A DNA stretch of 20,688 nt from Prolixibacteraceae bacterium (GTDB taxonomy: Bacteria; Bacteroidota; Bacteroidia; Bacteroidales; Prolixibacteraceae): the NCBI GenBank assembly GCA_017998095.1, contig JAGODU010000066.1, forward strand, positions 1 through 20,688, in the 5' to 3' direction. A program made the translations under genes and the position numbers. Shown here one piece after another: positions 7,902-15,720 of this stretch. The notes below the pieces were generated by a model. It was not told the DNA's origin and ran no database searches. It saw nothing but the letters and a program-made list of their open reading frames with translations. The stretch's first letter is position 1, and every line of letters starts with the position of its first letter.

Positions 7902-10457
7902 CTACAATGGGAGATTGAATGTAAACATCGATCCAACGCCTTCAATACTTTCAACCCTGATTTCCCCACCATGCATTTCTATAAACTCCTTACATAAGAT
8001 TAATCCTAAACCCGAACTCTGCTCACCTTTTGTACCAAGTCGACCTACTTTAGTATCTAAACGGAAAAGCATATCAAGCAAGTCATTTTTCATACCAATG
8101 CCGTTATCCCTTACCGAAATTGTTACTCCTTCAGTTTCGCTTGTTATAGCTTCAACAAATATTTTCCCACCTTCGCCGGTAAATTTGACAGAGTTCGAAA
8201 TCAGGTTTCTCATCACAGAATTAAACATATTGAAATCTGCTTTTATTATCATCCTGTCGGGTATGGTGAACGCTATCTCAATTTTTTTATTTTTTGCATT
8301 TTCAAGGATTGTCTCATCAAAAGAATTAATAAATTTATTTAAATCAATAACTTCAGGTTTAAAAGGAAGTATACCTCTTTGCAATCTTGACCATTCAAGC
8401 AGATTTTCAAGCAGATTATAAGTCGACTGAGCAGTCTTGTTTAAAGCCTTGGAATATTGAATATATTCTTCTACAGATAGCCTCGATTCTTCATCAGCCA
8501 TTAGCTCTGTAAATCCCACCAAGGTAGCAAACGGGCTTTTTAAATCATGCGATACAATTGAAAAGAATTTATCCTTTGCATTAATCGATTTTTTAATATT
8601 TTCCTGACTTTCAACCAGTTTATTTTCAATTTCTTTTCTTTTAGTAATATCTTCCATCATGGTAAATACTCCGCTAACTTCTCCCTTAATATCAATAACA
8701 GGAACGATATAACTTGATAAATAAAGAGTTTTACCCCATCTGGAAGTATAAAGCAATTCGATTGTTATGGTCTTTTTTTCATTAATGCACTTTCTGAAAT
8801 AATCAGCATATCCATTTAAAATTAAGGGAGGGTATTCAAGCACATTTATTTTTTTTGTTAATTCTATTGAAGGTGAGCCTAACATTTCAAGAAAGGCGTG
8901 GTTCCCATCTATAATATTGCCATCAGGATGAGCAATGTAAATTCCTAAAGGTGAATTTTCAAAAAGAGCTTTAAACCTTGTTTCACTTTCTTTAATTAGA
9001 AGGTCATTTTTTTTCCGTTCGGTAATATCATCTGAAATTACAGCAAATTGATTTTTATCAGACTGATATGATACCATACTGAAATACCTGTCAAGTGGCA
9101 CTGAATATTCTTCAAACCTTATAGGTTCTCCTGTCAAAGCTACTTTTCCATATATATCAATCCATTTATCCTCAAGACCCGGTAAAAGTTCTATTACAGT
9201 TTTGCCAACTATTTGTTCCCTGCTCATATTTAGAATCTTTTCGAAAGCAGGATTCACATCTAAAAACAAATAGTCAACTGGTTTTCCGTTTTCATCCAGA
9301 ATTATTTCATGAACTGAAAGACCAAATTGCATTTGATTAATAAGGTTTCTGTATTGCAACTCACTCCGGGATAATTTTTCAGATGACTTGATATTCTCAT
9401 TTTCAGTTTCGATAGAGTCAAGTGCATAGCTGATTTCCATTGCAATTCCTTCAATTAGCTTTATTTCCTCCTCGTTGAAGTAATCCTTTTGTTCAGAATA
9501 TAAAGTTAAAATTGCAAAAGGTTTATTTTTAAGTACGACAGGAACACTAATCACAGAATTATATCCTCGCATAACTGCTTCTTCTTTCCAAACAATCATA
9601 CTGTCTTCTGCAGAGATATCATTACATACAATTGTCTTTTTTTCACGATATGAAGTACCGACAGGGCCTCTTCCTGCCGGAACATCTGTAATTACAAGCT
9701 TCGCAATTTTTAAATAGTTATCCTCAAAACCATTAGATGCAATTGAAATAACTCTGTCACTATCTGAATCTTTCTCTCCTATCCAGGCAAATTTAAATTT
9801 ACCCGTCTCTATTGCAATACGACAAATCTCTTCATAAAGTTTATTCTTATCCCGATTATGAACTATTGCCTGATTAACCTGACTAACTACTGAATATAAA
9901 CGATTGATCTTTTTAAGCTTCTCATTTGAAATTATATAACTACTATAGTTTATAATGCTGTTATTAAATAATAATGAAGCATAGCCAAGTAAGATATTCA
10001 GAGTTCGACATAAGTTCTCAGACAATTCGAAATCAATATCAAATTTTACAACTCCAATGATATTATTCTCTGCATTCATCGGAAAAAAACAGGAATATTT
10101 ATCCGGATAATCTTTTTTTACTTCAGTTGATTCTTTTTCAGGATTGCTTTTAATCATTAAGCATTTCCCTGATTCTTTAACTTTCAACAGATTATCCGTA
10201 TCAATATATTTTATTTTTTGATGCTTTTCTATGCCATTGCTATAATGGCATTCACCATTGATACAATAATGCAGCTCAACGTTATAACCTTTAAAATAAT
10301 CCTTGATGAGAGAAAAAATATTATCTGTAATTTCGTCAAGACTTGAAAACGAACATAGCTTCACTATCAGATCGTTCAATAAATTAATCTCAGAATTGTT
10401 GTTGTTAAAATAACCGGATATTGATTCCAACTCTTCAATACTGCCTTTTGATAACAT
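7902..10457 (-). CDS. Soluble GAF/PAS sensor histidine kinase
   Basis: An 851-residue hybrid-free histidine kinase with no signal peptide or membrane helix, so cytoplasmic sensing is expected. Residues 30-170 look like a divergent GAF domain, and 185-350 a clearer GAF domain (IETGKFKFAWIGE; AGRGPVGTSYREKKTIVCND). Two PAS domains follow (about 366-480 and 490-610), each ending in the D-I-T-x-R-K linker. HisKA has the H box FFSIVSHDLKSPFA with the phosphorylated His at 637. HATPase_c has the N box (NLISNSVKFTGEGG, 751-764), G1 (DNGIGM, 784-789) and G2 (GEQSSGLGL, 811-819). No receiver domain is fused and no response regulator is adjacent, so it is an orphan kinase. The ligand is unknown; the second GAF resembles those found beside phytochrome-like and small-molecule sensors. 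It lies 137 bp upstream of lnt in the same direction but probably forms its own unit. Confidence 0.93.
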   Translation of the reverse strand: MLSKGSIEELESISGYFNNNNSEINLLNDLIVKLCSFSSLDEITDNIFSLIKDYFKGYNVELHYCINGECHYSNGIEKHQKIKYIDTDNLLKVKESGKCLMIKSNPEKESTEVKKDYPDKYSCFFPMNAENNIIGVVKFDIDFELSENLCRTLNILLGYASLLFNNSIINYSSYIISNEKLKKINRLYSVVSQVNQAIVHNRDKNKLYEEICRIAIETGKFKFAWIGEKDSDSDRVISIASNGFEDNYLKIAKLVITDVPAGRGPVGTSYREKKTIVCNDISAEDSMIVWKEEAVMRGYNSVISVPVVLKNKPFAILTLYSEQKDYFNEEEIKLIEGIAMEISYALDSIETENENIKSSEKLSRSELQYRNLINQMQFGLSVHEIILDENGKPVDYLFLDVNPAFEKILNMSREQIVGKTVIELLPGLEDKWIDIYGKVALTGEPIRFEEYSVPLDRYFSMVSYQSDKNQFAVISDDITERKKNDLLIKESETRFKALFENSPLGIYIAHPDGNIIDGNHAFLEMLGSPSIELTKKINVLEYPPLILNGYADYFRKCINEKKTITIELLYTSRWGKTLYLSSYIVPVIDIKGEVSGVFTMMEDITKRKEIENKLVESQENIKKSINAKDKFFSIVSHDLKSPFATLVGFTELMADEESRLSVEEYIQYSKALNKTAQSTYNLLENLLEWSRLQRGILPFKPEVIDLNKFINSFDETILENAKNKKIEIAFTIPDRMIIKADFNMFNSVMRNLISNSVKFTGEGGKIFVEAITSETEGVTISVRDNGIGMKNDLLDMLFRLDTKVGRLGTKGEQSSGLGLILCKEFIEMHGGEIRVESIEGVGSMFTFNLPL

Positions 10458-10609
10458 TTTACGAATATTTTTAAATAATAATTCTCAATAGAACTGAAAA
10501 ATAAAAAATAAAACTTCTATGCAGATTACAATAAAAACAATAATGACAATTTAGTTCACTTTTTGATTAAAATCAATAGTAAAGTATTAAAAAGGATAAC
10601 ACCGGTTGA

Positions 10610-11788
10610 TTATTTCCCTTCAAAGAAAAGCTGCTCTTTTATCTTTTCAACTCTGTTCTTTGCATATTCGTAATCAACAGAATTAGTATTTGTGGTCTTT
10701 TTAATATAGAGCTCGTAATAGGGTAAAGCTGCCATTATATCCCGTTTACTTTCTTCGTAAGCAATTGCTATGTCGAAAAGGACCAGATAATTGGATAAGT
10801 CTATTTCCCTCACTTTAAAGTAAGCTTCAAGGGCTTCCTCAAACATTCTTTTTTGGGAGTATGTCCTTCCCAGATGATGATAAACATCTGCAACATAAGA
10901 AGGTACAGCAACAACAGCTGCTCTTTCAAGAAAGATCAATGCTTCATCAACTTTGCCAAGCCTCTTGTATGATAGTCCTGCATAAAAAGGAATCATAGCA
11001 TCATCGTTAATCTGATCTGAAAGGGAATCAAGAAGTTGAGCTGCATGTTCAGGCCTTCCTGTAAAGAATTCACAAATACCAAGGTTCTTCAAGTGGAAAG
11101 GATCTTTAAATTTTTCAAGAAAGTTAAGTCGTTCGTAAAAGGGTAAAGCCTTTTCATAGTCCTTCAGCTTAGTAAAACAAATAAACCCTGCCCTGCTTAC
11201 TGCAGAAGAATACATTGAGTCTTCCTGAAGGATTTCTTCGCAGATGGCCAGACTTTTTGGAAAAGAGTCAATTTTGAAATAAGATTCTGCCAAAACCATC
11301 TTCATTTCAAGATCTGAAGACTGAAGTTTAAGATAATTTTTAATAAATGGAATTGATCTGAAAAATTCATCCTGTTTATAAACCGAGATGGCCAGTTTCC
11401 GGCTGAAATAAGCATTTATTGAGTCCAACAGGCAAAGATTTGAATAAATAGCTTCTGCTTCTTTAAACCGGCTTAAATCCATTAAAACGGAGGCTTTCTT
11501 GCCGGAGGTCCTGTTAGTAGTGTCCAGAAACATTAATTTATCAAGGATTGATAGTGCTTCGATCTTTTTACCAAGATTGATTTTTGAATCTGCAAGTCCG
11601 TTAAGGGCTGCAAAATTTAAGCTGTCACTATGCAGAATACTTTGATATAAACTTTCAGAGGTTTCAAAATCATAGCAATCAAAATAATAACCTGCTGAAT
11701 CAAGCTTTGTACTTAGCTGGTATGATTGTGAAAAAGAAAGCTTGCTGTATAAAAGCAAAACAAAAATCAAATAAAGATAATTCTTCAT
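10610..11788 (-). CDS. Periplasmic tetratricopeptide repeat protein
   Basis: The 392-residue product begins with a signal peptide (MKNYLYLIFVLLLYSKLSFS, then Q), so it is exported. The rest is all-helical with about nine to ten degenerate TPR units, for example YYFDCYDFETSESLYQSIL, AALNGLADSKINLGKKIEAL, DEALIFLERAAV and VYHHLGRTYSQKRMFEEALE. I chose the ATG at 11788; a TTG two codons earlier extends the frame but gives no better signal peptide. TPR arrays bind partner proteins; no enzyme domain is present. It lies 65 bp downstream of blaR1, behind a strong terminator, with no room for a clear promoter. It may therefore be expressed by read-through of the blaI-blaR1 transcript or from a promoter overlapping the terminator. 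A link to the BlaR1 signal is possible but unproven. Confidence 0.85.
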   Translation of the reverse strand: MKNYLYLIFVLLLYSKLSFSQSYQLSTKLDSAGYYFDCYDFETSESLYQSILHSDSLNFAALNGLADSKINLGKKIEALSILDKLMFLDTTNRTSGKKASVLMDLSRFKEAEAIYSNLCLLDSINAYFSRKLAISVYKQDEFFRSIPFIKNYLKLQSSDLEMKMVLAESYFKIDSFPKSLAICEEILQEDSMYSSAVSRAGFICFTKLKDYEKALPFYERLNFLEKFKDPFHLKNLGICEFFTGRPEHAAQLLDSLSDQINDDAMIPFYAGLSYKRLGKVDEALIFLERAAVVAVPSYVADVYHHLGRTYSQKRMFEEALEAYFKVREIDLSNYLVLFDIAIAYEESKRDIMAALPYYELYIKKTTNTNSVDYEYAKNRVEKIKEQLFFEGK

Positions 11789-11804
11789 AATCAAGTATAT
11801 AAAA

Positions 11805-11840
11805 AAAACACGGAGCAGATTATGTCTGACTCCGTGTTTT
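11805..11840 (-). terminator. Rho-independent terminator after blaR1
   Basis: AAAACACGGAG pairs perfectly with CTCCGTGTTTT, with an inner CAGA/TCTG extension. Read on the minus strand the stem runs into a T-tract of eight bases. It lies 14 bp after the blaR1 stop codon and 17 bp before the TPR gene start. Confidence 0.85.
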
Positions 11841-11853
11841 ATCAGTTTTTTTG

Positions 11854-13497
11854 TTATTGTAATAAAAAATTAATTGGAACAGTGTAGCTGACCTTTACCG
11901 GTTTGCCTTTGTTAGTCCCCGGCATCCAAACAGGAGATAAATTAACTACCCTAAGTGCTTCTTCATCAAGCGATGGGGCAACACCTCTGGCAATTCTGGC
12001 ATCAGTTACGTTGCCATTTTCATCAACATCAAAAGTAACATACACTTTACCCTGAATTTTGTTTTTAGCAGCTTCAACAGGGTATTTTACATTTTCTGCA
12101 ATAAATTTCTTCAAAGCATCTACTCCTCCGGGATATTCAGGCATATTTTCACACAGAACATAAGTTTCATCAACCTTATCATTCAATCTTGCAACTACTT
12201 TATCCTTATTATCAATAACAAAGCTTACCGGAATAGTATAAGCGATTGAGACATCCTTTCCGTAGTTATTGCCAATATTCCATGCTGGCATTGATTTAAT
12301 TACTCTCAGAGCTTCTTCATCAAGAAAAGGATCTACCCCCCTTATGACGCTTGGAAATTCAACTTTCCCCTCTTTATTGATATTGAATCTTACAAATACT
12401 TTACCCTGAATCTTTTTGCTGATTGCTTCGAAAGGATATTTTGTATTTTTAGCAATGAATTTCATCAGGGCTTCTTCTCCTCCGGGAAATTCAGCTTTGT
12501 CTTCATCAATTTCATTATTTTCAGCTATAAGGTTATCAAATACTAAGTTCTCATTTTCGGAAGAGAGTACTGTTTTTGAATTAGCCTCTGTTATAATTGC
12601 ATCATTGTCTATTGCAAAACAAATTGATACAGATAGTGCAGCAATTACGCCAACTACATATCTCAAAAAACTTTGTTTCCCTTTTTTATTATTTGTTATC
12701 ATTTTAAATCTTTTTTTAATGGTCTTTACATTGAAGAAGTTACTGGTAATAACCGGATGACCACCTATTGCCTGTGTAAGCAATAATGACATATAGCCTG
12801 AAGGAGTTATATTTCCTTTTTTAATAACACCATTATCGGCAATAAATTCATGGTTTTCCCTGACCAGTCGGCGTATTATCCAGTAAAACGGATTAAACCA
12901 CTGAAATACCATCATACAGTCGATGAACAGGATATCGAACGAGTGACCTTGTCGCATGTGTTCAATTTCATGTTGTACCACTGATTTCCAGTTTTCCTGT
13001 GCTATCAGATCCCTGCCAATGAAAATGAAGTTGAAAAAAGAATATGGAGCTGTTTCTTTTTTTGAAATAATAAGCTTTGCCCCTTTAAGTTTGAATTTTC
13101 TGTTTGCAGTAACAATCCTGAATAGTTGATAAATACCTGTGGTAATCAGGAAAAGTGCTGCTGCTGCACCAAGAAAATAAATTAATACAGAAAAGTTGAA
13201 TGAAAGAATAGCACTGCTCACCTTTGCTGGAATACCTGAAGCATAGACAGTTATTGTCTCCAACAGATTAGTACCCTGAAAAGAATTGTCTGTAGCTGTA
13301 ACGCTTATTGCTGAAATATCAACGAAGTTTGTTTTTATCGATATAAACGGTAAGAATGTTGAAAACAATAATGCTCCCATCAAATAAAACCGGTTAGCGT
13401 TGAAACGCGTTTCCTTTCTCAGAAACAGCAGGTAAACTACTGTGAATATCCCAAGACTTAAAGCTGTTTCGATTACGTAGCTTAAATAAGGTTTCAT
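11854..13497 (-). CDS. blaR1: BlaR1/MecR1-type M56 metallopeptidase sensor with two C-terminal TonB domains
   Basis: The 547-residue protein is an inner-membrane sensor peptidase paired with the BlaI repressor encoded just upstream. Hydrophobic helices lie near 8-26, 37-52, 103-127 and 279-297. The zinc-site motif HEIEH (176-180) is in the cytoplasmic-facing M56 segment, and ENHEFIADNGV (214-224) supplies the downstream acidic residues. In classical BlaR1 the fourth helix is followed by an extracytoplasmic penicillin-binding domain. Here that part is two tandem TonB_C domains (about 336-427 and 453-547). Both carry the pattern E-[FY]-P-G-G, KYP.EA, IQGKV.V.F, DEEALRV. No serine beta-lactam sensor motif (SxxK) domain is present. 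The stop-start overlap with blaI is ATGA. The signal sensed is unknown; this fusion is widespread in Bacteroidota and does not imply beta-lactam resistance. Confidence 0.9.
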   Translation of the reverse strand: MKPYLSYVIETALSLGIFTVVYLLFLRKETRFNANRFYLMGALLFSTFLPFISIKTNFVDISAISVTATDNSFQGTNLLETITVYASGIPAKVSSAILSFNFSVLIYFLGAAAALFLITTGIYQLFRIVTANRKFKLKGAKLIISKKETAPYSFFNFIFIGRDLIAQENWKSVVQHEIEHMRQGHSFDILFIDCMMVFQWFNPFYWIIRRLVRENHEFIADNGVIKKGNITPSGYMSLLLTQAIGGHPVITSNFFNVKTIKKRFKMITNNKKGKQSFLRYVVGVIAALSVSICFAIDNDAIITEANSKTVLSSENENLVFDNLIAENNEIDEDKAEFPGGEEALMKFIAKNTKYPFEAISKKIQGKVFVRFNINKEGKVEFPSVIRGVDPFLDEEALRVIKSMPAWNIGNNYGKDVSIAYTIPVSFVIDNKDKVVARLNDKVDETYVLCENMPEYPGGVDALKKFIAENVKYPVEAAKNKIQGKVYVTFDVDENGNVTDARIARGVAPSLDEEALRVVNLSPVWMPGTNKGKPVKVSYTVPINFLLQ

Positions 13498-13868
13498 TGC
13501 TTTTCTTTTTCAATTTCTTTTTTCACTTCATGCATAAGTTTCTCTATTTCACCGACCGACATATTGTCCTCTTTGGCAAAAAAGGAAACCATTTCTTTGA
13601 AAGAATTGCCAAAATAGCTTCCAATAAAGCTTTTCATATAACTGCGGGTATAATCCTTTTTTTGTATCAAAGGAAAATACTGATGGGTTTTTCCAAAGGC
13701 CTTGTGATCTACAAATCCCTTTTTCTCAAGGATGCGAACGATTGTCGACACTGTATTGTAAGCCGGTTTAGGCTCAGGCATACGGTCAACAATATCATTT
13801 ACAAAACCCTCTTCCATTTCCCATAATATTTGCATTATCTGCTCTTCAGCTTTTGTCAGTTCTTTCAT
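13494..13868 (-). CDS. blaI: BlaI/MecI/CopY family transcriptional repressor
   Basis: The 124-residue protein has the N-terminal winged helix of the family (LTKAEEQIMQILWEMEEGFV; recognition helix region AYNTVSTIVRILEKKGFV; wing KTHQYFPLI). A C-terminal helical dimerisation region follows (about 78-124). Family members bind DNA as dimers and are cut by the partner BlaR1-type peptidase when the signal arrives. The gene overlaps blaR1 by 4 bp (ATGA), so the two are translationally coupled. Two identical dyads lie over the promoter about 70-105 bp upstream of the start, which supports autorepression. Length is normal for the family. Confidence 0.94.
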   Translation of the reverse strand: MKELTKAEEQIMQILWEMEEGFVNDIVDRMPEPKPAYNTVSTIVRILEKKGFVDHKAFGKTHQYFPLIQKKDYTRSYMKSFIGSYFGNSFKEMVSFFAKEDNMSVGEIEKLMHEVKKEIEKEKQ

Positions 13869-13929
13869 TTCTTTAATTCATTGGTAGTTGTTCATACTTA
13901 GATAGCTATCTCTAATTTCCATGGTAGTA

Positions 13930-13961
13930 CAAATGTATAACTAATATTTTAGTTCTACAAC
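13930..13961 (-). promoter_or_regulatory. Promoter of the blaI-blaR1 operon
   Basis: On the minus strand, GTTG (complement of 13958-13961) stands 20 nt before TACATTTG (complement of 13930-13937). The -7 element matches TAnnTTTG exactly and the -33 element matches TTTG at three of four bases. The predicted transcript begins about 55 nt before the blaI ATG. Confidence 0.65.
13939..13954. promoter_or_regulatory. BlaI-type operator 1 (within promoter spacer)
   Basis: AACTAA-TATT-TTAGTT is a perfect 6-4-6 dyad placed wholly between the -33 and -7 elements of the blaI promoter. A dimer bound here would block RNA polymerase. Assignment to BlaI is inferred from position and from the matching second copy. 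Confidence 0.7.
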
Positions 13962-13974
13962 TAAATTGTTAGTT
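13959..13974. promoter_or_regulatory. BlaI-type operator 2 (over -33 element)
   Basis: AACTAA-ATTG-TTAGTT repeats the same perfect arms as operator 1. The centres are exactly 20 bp apart, about two helical turns, so two dimers would bind the same DNA face. It covers the -33 element. Confidence 0.7.
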
Positions 13975-13996
13975 TTATTTAATATTTTTATCAAGT

Positions 13997-14016
13997 CCGT
14001 TGGCTAAAGCCAACGG
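13997..14016. repeat. Perfect 9-bp-arm palindrome, REP-like
   Basis: CCGTTGGCT-AA-AGCCAACGG is a perfect GC-rich inverted repeat in otherwise AT-rich DNA between the divergent blaI and lipoprotein genes. No U-tract follows on either strand, so it is not a typical terminator. From memory, nearly identical palindromes recur in many Bacteroidota genomes. Confidence 0.5.
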
Positions 14017-14088
14017 CAAGAGATAATTACATTGAAGAAAGTAAAATATAGTTTAGGGAAAAGGATAAAATTGCTAAACAATAAATAA

Positions 14089-14119
14089 TTGTGCAAAATT
14101 GGAATGATTGTTATCTTCG
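14089..14119 (+). promoter_or_regulatory. Likely promoter of the lipoprotein gene
   Basis: TTG at 14089 is followed after 20 nt by TATCTTCG (14112-14119), which differs from TAnnTTTG at one base. Transcription would start only about 5-9 nt before the chosen GTG at 14133. The element lies inside the longer open frame that begins at 14091, which argues against that earlier start. Confidence 0.5.
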
Positions 14120-14132
14120 CAAAAAAAATAAG

Positions 14133-14936
14133 GTGTACAAATATTTACTAATAATTTTCATAGCAGGTGTTCTCCTTGCAGGATGCGAAAAAGACGAGCC
14201 GGGGGATCCCAACTACCCTACTAAGATTGAAGGTGCAAGCGAGGAAACAATTAACAACTTAATCACCCGATTATCTGGAACAGCATTATATAACTGCACT
14301 TCAATAGATACCTTTGGCTTTTGTTTTATCACCAGCCGGTTTGAATCTTGTGAAATAAATGATTCTGTTCATATATGTCCGGAATTAAATGAAACAGATG
14401 TTAATAACCTTTTCTCAAAGGCGATGAGTGATTATTCTGATTTATTGAATCTTGACAATACTTCAGAAATAAAAGCTATTGAGATTAAAACTCCTGAAGG
14501 AAAAAGTTTTGCTGATTTCAAAGAAGAATTCCCTGATTCAACTCCTGAAAACATATTGGTTTTATCTAATTTGCAGTATTACAATGAAATTCAAGTAACA
14601 GGAACAACAATAAGTGCACTGATTCATCAGGGAGTTGTTATTTCAGTTGGAGGTCGCAGATATAAAAACATTTATATGCCTCAGGCTGATGTTTATAATG
14701 AAGAAAAGGCAAAAGAATTAATTTATAATCAAACATTCACATACAATTCAACGAAAATCAAGCCTGTAAAAGAAACTTACTTTTATAATTCAAGGAAGAT
14801 TATTATGCCTGTTTTCAGAGACGATAAAATGGAACTTCTTTTATGTTGGGCATTATACCCTTCAACATGGGAAATAATTGTTGATAGTCAGACCGGGGAA
14901 GTTATTTCCTCAATAAATATTGACAAAATCAAATAA
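14133..14936 (+). CDS. Lipoprotein with PepSY-like C-terminal region
   Basis: The 267-residue product starts at a GTG (VYKYLLIIFIAG), giving a short signal peptide that ends in the lipobox LLAGC with Cys18 as the lipidated residue. An upstream GTG at 14091 would add a polar 14-residue extension and overlap the probable promoter, so I reject it. The residues after Cys are E-K-D-E, which fits the K-(D/E)2 surface-export signal described for Bacteroidota lipoproteins, so the outer face of the outer membrane is a reasonable location. The middle has four cysteines (CTSIDTFGFC and SCEINDSVHIC) that could form disulfides. The last 70 or so residues (AKELI, then LLLCWALYP, then WEIIVDSQTGEVISSI) resemble PepSY/FTP propeptide-type domains. 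I do not recognise the family and assign no function. It is transcribed alone and its stop overlaps the convergent omega-amidase gene by 8 bp. Confidence 0.8.
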   Translation: MYKYLLIIFIAGVLLAGCEKDEPGDPNYPTKIEGASEETINNLITRLSGTALYNCTSIDTFGFCFITSRFESCEINDSVHICPELNETDVNNLFSKAMSDYSDLLNLDNTSEIKAIEIKTPEGKSFADFKEEFPDSTPENILVLSNLQYYNEIQVTGTTISALIHQGVVISVGGRRYKNIYMPQADVYNEEKAKELIYNQTFTYNSTKIKPVKETYFYNSRKIIMPVFRDDKMELLLCWALYPSTWEIIVDSQTGEVISSINIDKIK

Positions 14937-15720
14937 TAATCTCAAAGTTATCCCTGTCTTTTAGTGCATTGAATTTCTTTCTGAAATTTTTAATATACTC
15001 ATAATCAATAACTGCCACTTTCACATTATCTGATTCTCCAGCATTAGAAAGAACTTTACCTTCAGCATCAGAGACAAGTGACAATCCGTTGTATGTCAGT
15101 TTATTTCCATCATCACCAACACAGTTAACACCAACTGCAAAGCATTGATTTTCTATTGCTCTGGCTTTAAGTAAAGTAGTTCTGATTTCAGCTTTCGTGG
15201 AAGGCCAGTTTGAAACATTAATCAGTAAATCGTAATTATCGGTATTCCTTGCCCAAACAGGAAAACGGAGATCATAGCAAATCTGGGGACTTATTTTCCA
15301 TCCTTTAAATTCAATAGTAAGCCTTTCTTTACCTTTTGTTAAAAACTTGTCTTCGCCGCCAATACCGAAAAGATGTCTTTTATCGTAAGTTTTAACGTTT
15401 CCATCAGGCTCTACCCAAACCAACCTGTTGAATATTGAACCTTCATCATTGATGAATAAACTTCCGCAAACAGCTGCATTCTTTTCAACAGATAATTCTT
15501 TCATCCATCTGATTGTTTCGCCATCCATGGTTTCAGCAATACCTTCAGGGTTAGTGTCAAAACCGGTATTAAATGTTTCAGGAAAGATTATGATGTCAAT
15601 GGGTGAACTTATTTTGGAAAGCATCTCCCCTATCTTCAACATATTAGCCTTGTTGTCGTTCCAAACTATCTGGTACTGTACTAAAGCAAGGCTTAGTTTT
15701 TCCTTTATATTTTCATTCAT
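14929..15720 (-). CDS. Omega-amidase-type carbon-nitrogen hydrolase (YafV/Nit2-like)
   Basis: The 263-residue enzyme is a nitrilase-superfamily amidase. The triad is E48 (FPETFNTGF), K114 (YDKRHLFGIGGED) and C148 (QICYDLRFPVWAR). The pattern KRHLF..GGE, RFPVWARN, SNWP and ARAIENQ, then VGVNCVG.DGN..TYNG.S, is that of YafV-like omega-amidases, which hydrolyse 2-oxoglutaramate and 2-oxosuccinamate to the oxoacid and ammonia. This repairs dead-end products of glutamine transaminases. I chose the ATG at 15720, whose codon lies just inside the end of the B3/4 gene (8-bp overlap); the 23-residue extension upstream translates the B3/4 coding sequence in another frame. The gene is last in a five-gene minus-strand run. 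No terminator fits between it and the convergent lipoprotein gene. Confidence 0.88.
   Translation of the reverse strand: MNENIKEKLSLALVQYQIVWNDNKANMLKIGEMLSKISSPIDIIIFPETFNTGFDTNPEGIAETMDGETIRWMKELSVEKNAAVCGSLFINDEGSIFNRLVWVEPDGNVKTYDKRHLFGIGGEDKFLTKGKERLTIEFKGWKISPQICYDLRFPVWARNTDNYDLLINVSNWPSTKAEIRTTLLKARAIENQCFAVGVNCVGDDGNKLTYNGLSLVSDAEGKVLSNAGESDNVKVAVIDYEYIKNFRKKFNALKDRDNFEIII

Noticed and set aside
7897..8421. 174-codon plus-strand open frame inside the histidine kinase gene
   Set aside because: Antisense shadow of the HATPase region, without family resemblance.
11854..13868. Beta-lactam resistance locus
   Set aside because: BlaI and BlaR1 are present but no beta-lactamase or penicillin-binding sensor domain is; the names describe family only.
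13900..13911. 12-bp palindrome AGATAGCTATCT in the blaI leader
   Set aside because: Does not share the AACTAA arms of the operators and occurs once; no basis to call it a regulatory site.
14091..14132. Upstream GTG start for the lipoprotein
   Set aside because: Adds a polar, charged extension before the signal peptide and overlaps the likely promoter.
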